From contig NC_064040.1 of NCBI RefSeq assembly GCF_932526225.1, forward strand, positions 6,237,181-6,297,180: DNA of 60,000 bases. Direction: 5' to 3'. Position numbers and translations under genes: made by a program. A model generated the notes under the pieces. The model saw only the letters and a list, made by a program, of their open reading frames with translations, was not told the origin of the DNA and did no database searches. Of the stretch, positions 47,401-59,400 are shown piece by piece. This DNA comes from Nematostella vectensis (taxonomy: Eukaryota > Cnidaria > Anthozoa > Actiniaria > Edwardsiidae). How positions within the stretch are numbered: the first letter of the stretch is position 1; every line of letters starts with the position of its first letter.

Positions 47401-50400
47401 TAGGATTCTGTTTATCCTTAATTTAAGCTTTTATCTGTAGTTTTTTTTAAATAATTGTAGTCATTCTTGAATTAGAAAGGTAATTGCTGTAATAGTAATT
47501 GCTGGTAATTTGGGAATGCTGATATGCTGTGTGTTTGAATGTCTTAGCTGTGGGCTCTGCTGCATTTTATCATGCCAACTCTGTTTGACAATCATGAGGA
47601 ATTCAATGAGTGGTTCTCCAAAGACATAGAAAGCCACGCAGAGAACAAGTCCCTCATAGATCAAAGTAAGTTGCATATAGTAATGTAAAATGGTTTATTA
47701 AACAATGGGCAACTTGTAGAATTGGTGGAGAATGCAAGGGATATTGTTACGAGGACACCACACAGGGACATTTATTGAAATTGGATTTTAAATTTTATAT
47801 TATAAGTGAAGAGACTCAATTTTATACATTTTGTTTCTTGTGCAGACCAGCTTTCTCGTTTGCACATGATCCTGAAACCATTCATGTTGAGGCGAATCAA
47901 GAAAGATGTTGAAAATGAACTCTCTGAAAAGGTTGGTTATAACTAACATCCTCTTCGTCGTGATCTTGATCATTTATATGATTTGTCATCACCATCAACA
48001 TCACAACCTGGTAATCATGGTTCCAATTGGCATTACCGTCATCATCATAATTTGTGATCATCAGTACCATCATCACCAACATTATCATCTTCATTAGAAT
48101 GATCAACATGGTTTTGACTGATTATTATGATCTCATCAGATTGAGATCAAGCTGGTGTGTGGGTTGACAACAAGGCAAAAATGGCTTTATCAAGCAGTCA
48201 AGCAAAAGATCTCTATTGACGACCTAGTCTACACCTCAGCATCATCATCAGCCACATCTGCCACCACAAGCAGCCTGATGAACCTTGTCATGCAGTTCAG
48301 GAAGGTTGGTTGACTGGGCGTTATGAGGCCTGTCTTGTGGCACAGGAATTTCGGTTAAATGGACCTGATATACTTTGTCATGCAGTGCAGGAAGGCTTGT
48401 TTAATGAGCGCAATGAGCCCTGTCGTACAATTCAGGAGACAATGCTCACTCTTTAAACCTTAAATTGTAGTCCACTGATTATCACTCATTGTAATATTTG
48501 TTGTGTTATAGGTGTGTAATCACCCTGAGCTTTTTGAGAGGAGAGATGTCACATCACCTGTCACAGTGCAGCTTCCACCGTATGTCATCCCCAAGTTAAT
48601 CTACAGGAAAGGTATGTATGATGAGTCCAAATGGGTCTGCTTGTTCCGAAACATGTTGTTGAATCAAGTGGTAATGACATCAAAGTAGGTTGAGTACCCC
48701 AGAACTGGTCTCAGTGTTGGCAGTATACCCTTGTGGCCCAAGCTAAAATACTGGCTCAGTAGCTTAGTGCCTTTGTTACACTATGTTTGAGTCCTGGCTT
48801 TGAAGAGTTTGATATGCATCAAGATGCATTGAGCAAGCTCATTTCCTTTCCAGGGGAGATTGAACCTAATAGGGATATCTTCGTTGCAGTATTCTGAGAT
48901 GGAAAACACCAGTGGTTGTTGCCACTTTCATCTTGACAGTTACAGGGTAGTATTCTAGAAAACATAAAACATTTGAATTATCTTTTAGGGATCACCTCAA
49001 GGATGTCCCCCTTTAGAACAAAGTGAGTCTATTTGAGTGTATTTACAGTATGGACATGACACAACAACTTGACATTTTGTTATGCTAATCATGTTTAGGA
49101 CTAGCTAATCTTCCGTTTTGAAATATTACTTGATCAAGGGTTTCCCTCTGTTTAGAATCCTGAGAAAGACCTTGAACATCTGGAGATCAGACTACATTTC
49201 CAGTTCCCTGAACTGCTCTTCTAGACAAAGAGGTAACTTTATTTCTTGTCTTCTTTTAAAACAAACGGCCTAAACTTCAGTATATCTGACTTTAGTCCCT
49301 GCAAAAGGGCAGAGTTTCCTTTCTAAAGAAAGCTCCAACGCCCCGCCCTGTTATCACGTGTCTTGTTAATTCCCCCAGAACATTGCTCACTTAAACACTG
49401 TATTTTCTACCTTTTTTAAATGGTCAAATCTATCCACCAGCAACAACCACCACTTCCAGGTCCTAAATGTGGTATCCTTTCCTATTAGTACCTTTGAACA
49501 AGCTTTTTAGCTATAATGCAACTTAAACATTTGACTGTGGCTTTTTCCATTCAGGATTTATATCTTACCTTTTCATCCTCCTGAAAAAGCAACCTCGGTT
49601 TAGTTGGCAGTTAGCATGGTCTTAAGGGTGGTCCTTTCATTTAACTGTGTATACTTTACTTACTGAAGCAACATCTGTTGTATGTTCTTAAGTTCCAGAA
49701 AGTGAGTGCTTTTCCTTCTTGCGGTTTGCTGGTATATCTCTTGAGGAGGCTTCTATGATGATGCTAGGAAGCCCATCACACAGGTTGGTCTGTTTGTACT
49801 TTCAGTCCTGTTGCCAGAAAAGAATAGCTCTTGATAAAATGTCTCTGATAACCTTTGTTACAGACTGCTGTTGTTACTGATTCTTCTGAGGAAAGTCATG
49901 TTGCTCCACCACAAACGATCATGGTCACCGAGCAAGTCATCTTCAAGGTCTGTCCTATTTTATTCAATATTGTCAACTTTACTTTAATCATTGTGCAAGA
50001 GTCAAATCATTTTTCTTTATAAGGCCAACATCGTACTGTAATTCAAATTCATGCCAAAGGTTTCAGATGTACACAATTCAAATTCATGCGAAAGGTTTCA
50101 GATGTGTTTAAAACAATGGCAATGCAGGGTTAACTGGTTGTAAAACTGCTGCATTTGACTACTGTTTATATTTCCCAAATTCCTGAAGCTTTGTTCTGGC
50201 AAACTCTCATAATCAAAATAAGGATCTTATACTGCAAATTGAACATATTAAGGAAGATTTTCTGTGTCAAGTAGATTATAAAACAAGGGTATGATCAACA
50301 AAACTCATCATCACATTCACATATCAAAATCAATTCAATTATTGTCAAACTTTGTTGCTATCCAGTGTTCTAGTACCTAATTTGATGGAAAAGAAGGTAA

Positions 50401-53400
50401 AAAAGTTTACTTGTTTTTTTTTTCAGGCTCTTGGGTAAAGATGATTTGATCCTTTGGCCTAGTTGGCCAACGTCATTTTCAAGTGTTCACTCAAGTACCA
50501 CCCTGTCAGGACTTGTCTTCACTGGCTACACACGACCATTCCTTTCGCATGTCACAGAACATATTCGTCCTATTGTCACAGAAGAGGAAAGACAGCTGAC
50601 CAAAAGAAAGCCACCAGTGGCTTCACCTCTCTCACCAACAAATCGAAACATACCACACCATAAACCTGTGACACCAACTTCGCCACTGAAGCATTCCACT
50701 TCAGGACCTTTCTCTCCACCAAGACATCACGGGCATGGGGGTCTTGAGGCAATCCAGACATCCAAACACCAGCAGGACCAGCATCATCACCATCACCACC
50801 ATCATCACCATCGACATCACAAGCACCGATCATCATCTGGTCACTCTACAACAGAAGCATCAGGGAGGCGGGCAAGTGATCATTCACATGAGATGAGAGC
50901 AACTCCACTTGATAGGTAATCCATGACTGCTATCTGTAAAAGTACATCATCCGGTGATCATTAGATCAGTGCCACTCCAGGCTACAATCCGAACTTTTTA
51001 GCGGAACTTTATATTACTCACCCTCCCTCCCATTCAAAGTTGCTGACTAGGGTTGTCAGTAAAAGGATCCAACATTGATTTGGGGGAGGGAAGTTGGGAG
51101 GGGGAGGGGAGGATATCAAAGTCACTATGCTATGTACAGTAATTTAGATTTCCATCTGAAACTGCATTTGAGACGTTAAAATTGTCAACACAGTTTTGTT
51201 GTTGATTGTAGTCACCTGTTTGATTAATAAAATTATGTAGTGATTAATAAAATTATGTGAAATCTCCTTTGATGGTCCAAAGTTTCACTTTTTCATTTTA
51301 GACACTGTATTTGTGCTTACTTCCTTCTTACATTCCGCAGCAGACATGGTATAGCTGCAGCCGCCATGAAGTACCCACAAACTAGAAATCACCGTCCATT
51401 GGACGCATCCAGAATGCTGATGGTGTATATGCCAAAGGTATCATGACTTAGTCTACTTGTTCTGATAACCTCAACTAGTCTATTTGTTCTGATAACCCCA
51501 ACTAGAGAGAAGCATTGTGCTGACCTTTATCTAAATGGTCTGTGGTAGATTGTAGGGAGTAATAAGAATGCCTGCAATAATAGAAAATAACTGACTATTT
51601 AAAAGTTAATGAACTCAGAAGTCAACTCTAGCAGCCAAAAGAATGAAGGACAACTTTTAAAACTTATATTTCATGAATGCCTGCTCAATTAAGAAATTCT
51701 GAGAAATCGTCTTTAATTTCTCTAAGTCTAAACACTTAAGAGATTAAGGCCTTTTACAAGTGGTTGAAGTGCATTAACTGAGGAGAGGATATCGAGAACT
51801 ACTGTAGTTCTGTTTGCCCTTCGTGTTACTCTTGCACCTTGCATGGGTGGTGTATTGAGCGTCAACCTGGGCACAAAGTATCTCCTTCTGTGACTCTTCC
51901 ATGTCCAGACATGGACATGAAATTTTCTTGAATTTATGCAAAGCATTGAATGGCTACTTACTACAACCTACAATAAGATAATCAGAGTAATTTAATCATT
52001 ATTTTATTGATGCTAAGCTAAGAGGCATTTTATTTCTCCCCTTCGCATTTGACTAGTACCTGGTCTTACCTCCTGATGATAAACCTTGTGCTAGAATACA
52101 CGTAAGGTTGCTTTACATTTTGAAGAGCTCTAAGAAATATCCCACCTTTCCATTTTGTAACTCTATATACTTGTTTTTGTCATCCCCATTCTTGCCATTC
52201 CACGCCATCATATATGTTCCACATTTTCCTCCCTTCCAGATTATCTATCCACCTAACACCCACCCCCCCCCACCCCCACCACCCACCCACCCCAGGTGCT
52301 TTGGTACGAATACCCGCCTTCAACCGAAAACTAAAGTGCAATGAACCTCTTCTTTTCTCGCAAGAATGTGAAATTCTTGCCAAAAAGAAGTATTTTTGCA
52401 TAAGAGAAGGCCAATCATGCTACCATTTTATGCTCCCGCTCAATGGCGAGTCACACAAAGAATCCACTTACATCAGCTAATTCAAGCAAGTAACCAAGAT
52501 ATTTTCAATCAATTTCTTCAATAAAATATCAGAATTCATTCGTAGATTGTTATTTTAAAGTTTTCTTGCAAATAAATCGCTGTATTTCCAATGATAAACA
52601 ATAACAAAGGAGTAGGTGATCGAAATTCTTTAAAAAAAGGCTAATTTTCTCAACACTTCCAAGGTAGAACTAGTAGAGGGAATTCACAAAACCTGTGTGC
52701 TGTTATCTCTTAGTAAACAGATGATCTTAAGTGGACAGCATTACCTGCAAATGCATTTTTAAATTCTAGTTTTGGCTACCTCTCCCACAAATGCCACATT
52801 TTTATTATTGATAGCTAATATTACTACTGTTTAGCATAGAGTCGAAAATGCATTCCCTTAAAACTATGATATGTTTCAGGTGGTTGCAGTGTGCGAGCTG
52901 AGCTACTGCAGTGATCGCAGTGCAGCCTATGAGCATCAAGAGCTAGCACGTGGCGGACCAGATGAGTCTAGGAACCTTTTACTGTATGGCGCACCTGAGG
53001 CCGTGGACATGAAAGAGTACAGAGCTCACCTTTTCCCGCCACCCCTTGGTGGGCTGGAGGCAACGCAGCCAAGCAAAGGCTGGTCCTTTGTCCAAATGCC
53101 AAGTAAGTTTTTGCCAAAAGAGTATTTTAAAGAAATTGGTTACAAAGTCACGTTACTGGATTGTCAGAAGTTTTGTGGAGTATTATCTTCTATAGCCTGC
53201 TTGCAGGCAGTACTCGGTGTTAGTATTGCGGAAAACTCTCTCCGTTCGGTGATCGTGCGCCATCTTGTATTTTAAGCTGCGTTGTTCCTGGGATCGAGCG
53301 CAGTGCGGCTTAAAATACAAGACGGCGCCTGATCACTACCCTGGGTACCAGAGGCTCGAGCTTTACTCGTTTACTGTCACGCCGGTCTTGGCTATGAGAA

Positions 53401-56400
53401 GCTCGTTGCATTGCTTCTCGTAGCAAAGACTGGCGTGACAGTAAACGAGTGAAGCTCGAGCCTCTGGTACCCAGGGTACCCGATCACCGAACGTCTATAT
53501 CTTCTATTGAGATCAACTTTATAAGTATAGCTATAGCTTTTAAGCCAGTTTTAAGTTATATCGCCTTCACATTAATGGTGTGTTTTCTTGCACTTGTCTT
53601 GTCTCTTTCAAAATGGCAAAATTCTCATGTCGCAAAAATCAATTCTCAATATATTGTGAACCCTCCCTGACAGTTTCCAACAGCTAAATCGCCTTCTGGC
53701 TTGCGTCATTCAAAATCCTGGTGTGTTTTTTTTCGTGTTTTTTTTTTAACCAGCACTGAAATGGTTCATTTTAATAATCAGCCCCTTCACAAGTCACTGA
53801 CCAATGAAAAAGCACCAAATGTATTCCGTTACTTTGAATGATATGAGCCAGGAAGCTGTTTAGCAGTTGGAAAATATAGACGAGAGTCCGAAGAATAATG
53901 AAAATTTCAGTAAAGTTAATCGTGGTGAGCACAAAGTAACTTTGTTATCTCTGATTTTCAGATCGTAATTCTGTGATCTCGGATAGCGGTAAGCTGACTG
54001 TGCTGGATGGACTTCTGACCAAGCTGAAGTTACAAGGTCACAGAGTGCTTATCTACTCGCAGATGACCAGGATGATTGACATCTTAGAGGTACGCCCACT
54101 CTGCCTGACAACATGCTTTTGACCATGTCCTTGCACTTCCCTAACCATCCCTATCCCCCACTATTCCAGCCACACCTAGGCTGCCTGTCTGTCTACTGTA
54201 TATGTATCTACTCTATTATAGAGTCGTTTGACAAAAGGTTGTCCTTAACCGGCTCTGTTACTTGACAAGCTCGCATGTAAGCATGGGTAAAAAACACTGA
54301 AACGCCTAGCTGCTTATATTAGCCACCGCTACCGCTCCATGTCTGAAGTTATGCAGTGGCTAATATATGCAGCTAGGCGCTTCAGTGGTTTTTGCCCATG
54401 CTTACATGCAGGCTTGTTGCATAGTTGCAAAGCCAGGTGACCACAACCTTTTGTCAAACAACTGTATATAATACCCTTGACCACTTACCAGCCTTTCTCC
54501 CACCTCCCTTATTCCATCCACACATACGCTGCATCTCTCCCACCTCCCTTATTCCATCCACACCTATGCTGCCTTCCTCCCACCTCCCTTATTCCATCCA
54601 CACCTACGCTGCCTTTCACCCACCTCCCTTATTCCATCCACACCTACTGTATGCTGCATCTCTTCCACCTTCCTTATTCCATCCACACCTACGCTACATC
54701 TCTCCCACCTCCCTTTTTCCATCCACACCTACGCTGCATCTCTCCCACCTCCCTTTTTCCATCCACACCTACGCTGCATCTCTCCCACCTCCCTTTTTCC
54801 ATCCACACCTACGCTGCCTTTCTCTCTACTTTGATTACAAATACTCTGTGCCGTAACTATCTATATCTTGTCCCCTTGACCACGTCCCTGGATCTCTCCC
54901 AGCCAGTCTTTTTTAAACCCCACCCTCTCCACCTGACACTCTACTTCATGTACTCCCACTCTATGCCTCACTATATACTGTCCTCCTCTTACCCTAACCA
55001 CCCCCTATTTCAATCACACCTAATCTACTGGTATCTAATTTATGAACACCCTTTGTATGTCTTAACTATTTATATATTGTACCCGGTCAAGCATCCACAG
55101 CCCGCCTTTTTAAACCACACTGATTTAAATCCACCTGACCCTCTACTTCATGTAAGCCCACTCACTAAGCTGCACCCCCCCCCCTTTTATTCCAAACACT
55201 TCTACTCCTACTGACTCTTTACTTTATGTACGACAACTCTATGCCTTTACTATTCATATATGGTACCTGTTGCGTGCTTGGTGGCTATCTTTATTGAATT
55301 CTTAACGTCCCTCTATCCCTCACTCCCCTTACGTTTCACCCGAACCCCTGTCCGCTCGTATCTTATGCCTATAAATGTTGCTGTTGAAGTAATACATAAC
55401 ATTGTTCTTGTTGTTGTTGTTGTTGCTGTTGAAGTAATACATAACTTGTTGTTGCTGTTCAACTAATACATGACTTGTTGTTGCTGTTGAAGTAATACAT
55501 AACTTGTTGTTGCTGTTGAAGTAATACATAACTTGTTGTTGCTGTTCAACTAATACATGACTTGTTGTTGCTGTTGAAGGAATGCATGACTTGTTGTTGC
55601 TGTTGAAGTAATACAAAACTTGTTGTTGAAGTAATACATAACTTGTTGTTGCTGTTGAAGTAATACATAACTTGTTGAAGGAATGCATGACTTGTTGTTG
55701 CTGTTGAAGTAATACATAACTTGTTGAAGGAATGCATGACTTGTTGTTGCTGTTGAAGTAATACATAACTTGTTGAAGGAATGCATGACTTGTTGTTGCT
55801 GTTGAAGTAATACATAACTTGTTGTTGTTGTTGAAGGAATACATGACTTTCCGTAAGCACAAGTACATGAGACTTGATGGCTCTTCCAAGATTTCGGATC
55901 GCAGAGACATGGTTGCTGACTTTCAGAACAAGTACGTGAACAACTCTCGATGTTTAAGCCAATTTTAACTAAAGAATGTCGACCACGGACTTTTTTCGTA
56001 TTGTTTACATTTACAAATAAACGGCCTGTTTGCAAGAAAACGTTTGATTGAAAGTATTATTAAGTAGGAGCATATAACGGCGGGGGCGTGATTGGCCTTC
56101 TTTATTCGATTTGCCTGCTTAAATGGTCCTGAAATAAGTGAATAGCTCTCACTGATTAAGAAAAGCAACTTTGATTGGAAATATGTGTGTGTTACCGTCT
56201 GAAGTGATCTCGTCGGGCATGGAAAATATCACATTTGGGTGTGTCTGTAAGATTTAGACTCATTCCCAGGCATCTTGTGACAGCCCCATAAGATGTTCTC
56301 GTCCCATGACGAGCAGCGAATGAATAGTGACGTCATTAAGCGACAACCGCTCAGTCAATAGAAGATATTGGACGAGGCTATAAAACTTGTAGAAATAACT

Positions 56401-59400
56401 CGTCCCTGTTTTTAATTGCTTATTACCCTCAATAAAAGGGTGGTAGACAGAGCAAAAATATGGCTTGAAATTTTCCAATTCTCAATATATAAGGTCAAGA
56501 TTCCGCAGACAAGAAGTTCCTCTGACCAAGAGCTTAATTCCAAATTTTAAAGAAATTTAGAAGATATGAAATTTAGATATTAGCGAGCAAAGTTGGCTTA
56601 ATTTCTGATCAGAGCCCGACTTCTCCCTAAAAACGAGGAGAATTCATACTTTGAACATTTGAAAATTGCACTTCAAGCCTCATATCTCGAAGACGAATCC
56701 ATAAGAAAATACACAATATGTTGGTTTAAAAAACATAAGGAACCTCTATGCAAAAATTCAAGCTTACCGAAGTTAACCAGATCTTATTTGGGGAAAACTT
56801 TCCATTTTTTTTTTTTTTACTTTATAAGGGTTGTATTATTGAATGGTCTTATGCCTTTTTAGAGTAAGTACGCAGCTGCTTTGTCTCCTATTATCTTTGT
56901 TCTACAAAGGGTTTTTTTTGTCTCTATTCTTCTCGTTCTTTGTGTCGAGGTGCGGATATTGTTCATTTGCCCAATCAAATTGCAGCTTGTAAGAGCTGCG
57001 TACTGACCCCCTTTTTATGCTTGTTTTTTTACCGTTAATTATTTTGCAGTAAAGACATCTTCGTTTTTCTGCTGAGTACTCGTGCAGGAGGCCTGGGCAT
57101 CAATCTGACGGCAGCCGACACAGTAAGTGTGGTACTCCAAATATGGATCCCAATTAAAAAAAAATGCAACAAAAATATAGGCCCTTATTCAGAGGTTGGA
57201 GGTTTCGACGAGTCCCTCACTCGACTGTGAGGTTTTGCAAACTAGGGAAGGAAATCGGAGAGAGAATATTCTACCAAATAGCAAACAGACTTAATTTTTG
57301 TTCTGAGTATTCAAAACTATCATGATTTTGAATAATATAGCTTTCCCTGTATTTTATAATTCTATAGAAATGTAATCAATGTTTTTTATTGTAAGATGAA
57401 TTCAAGCGGATTTAGTTTACTAAAAATTTCAATCTCATTTGCTTAGGGTTTCATAGCCTACGAAACCATTGTTCTAGTCTGTCATTTGGCATCATATACC
57501 AGAAGTAACACCATTACGTTGTTCTCCAAATAAATCCGGAGTCGTGAGTTAAAGTCGTGGTCGCTACACCCCTCCCTTAACATGATAGTCTAGATATTCA
57601 ATACATTGACAACTATGTCCATGTCCTCAGGTCATTTTCTACGACAGCGACTGGAACCCGACAGTGGACGAACAGGTAAACACTATATGGATGTATTAAT
57701 CAACGCTCAACTTTGTCCATTCAAGACAAGCAAGCGTCTTGGATGGACATTTTTAGCCCAACTCTTTCGAAAACGTCTGGCTACACTATTGTGAGAAGTC
57801 ATTGTTATCAGTAGTATCCCTTTGCCCTTCGTGTTACTCTTGCACCTTGAATTGGTGGTGTATTGAGCGTCAACCTGGGCACAAAGTAACTCCTTCTGTA
57901 CCTTTATATCCAGGGAGATATTTGTGTCTCTCTGGAAAAAGTGCTAAAGGAACAAACAACACAAAATTTGGAGCAAAAAATGCTCTTGTTTTTTAGAGTT
58001 TTTTAGGAAGCGCTCGCAAAGACCGCTGGGTCTCACAGCATAAGACCACAACTACCTGTCAAAATTATTATTTCTTATGTGTGATTTTTTTATTACTGTT
58101 GTCAGAGCATGAAGATAATAACCGTTTTAGTATACTCTTTACGGGGATTTCCAGTGCTGATGAATATACATTCAGAATATTTTCAAGAAATTTAAATCTT
58201 AATGAAACTGAAAAAAAAATCGCTGATCATATCATTATCTGATGATTCTGGAATGGATACTCTTCATTATCTCGAGATTGCGAACCAGTTAGAGCGCGCG
58301 TTTTACGAAGTGTGCATAAAGATTGTACTGATATTTGGTATTATTTACAGTACCTTATAAAAATGTCTATTGATGTAATTGACTGGACTTGGTGATTTCA
58401 GGCGATGGATCGAGCACATCGCTTGGGTCAGACCAAGCAAGTCACAGTGTACAGACTAGTGACGAAAAACACAATCGAGGAGCGGATTCTGCAGAGAGCA
58501 AGGGAGAAAAGTGAGATTCAGAAGATGGTCATATCCGGCGGGAACTTCAAGCCAGACGCACTCAAGCCCAAGGAGGTTGTTTCACTGCTGTTGGACGATG
58601 AAGAACTCGAGAACAAATGTGAGTACGAAGGGTTATTTCTTGTAATATAGAATATATCTAGCATCTAGTCGTTTTACACTATACAGGCAATGTTTTGAGT
58701 ACCAAGCAAAAAGTGAATTTTTAATTTGTTTCCATCTGCCTTCTTTACGACATCTGACACATCACACATCAGAGGTAAAACCAGAATGGATAAGGAAGAT
58801 ATGTTTCATATATTTTTCCCCCTAGTTCTTCAGCGACAAGCAGAGAAAAAGGCAGACGAGCAACGGAAGAGGAGAGAGCGGAAGAGGAAAAAAGGTGGAA
58901 CAGACGAGGTACGGTTTGATTCAACCATTTATCTAGATGCAGTATTCCCTCTCAGCCCGATCCTTCTACTTTCCCTACGTTTATGACGGAAGAAAACAGT
59001 CCTGGCCCCTCATTCCTCTTTACCTGCAACAATTAAAACGCGTTTGACAACTGTTTGAATAACGCAAAATACATTTCCTTAAGGGTACCTCTTCACCAAG
59101 TATCGAGATATCTGAAACCTCCACCCCTCCCCCCAAGGCGAAGAAGGGTCGTAAAAGCAAGAGCTCGCTGTTCCCGCCAGCCCCAGAGGGGGTACCAACA
59201 GCATCCGTGCCTCCATCCGAGGCGAGCAGCGTTAATGGTGACGCTTCCGCGAGGCTTGAGGGAGCTGATGCAGACGATATCAGTGTCATGAGCCTGGACG
59301 AGAGTAAGTGTAGGGTATTAGAAGGTACCTAGGGGCAAAAGAGCAGAGGGGATAAGATATCGAATGCAAGGGTGTAATATCAAATGAGTGAGATAAGATG

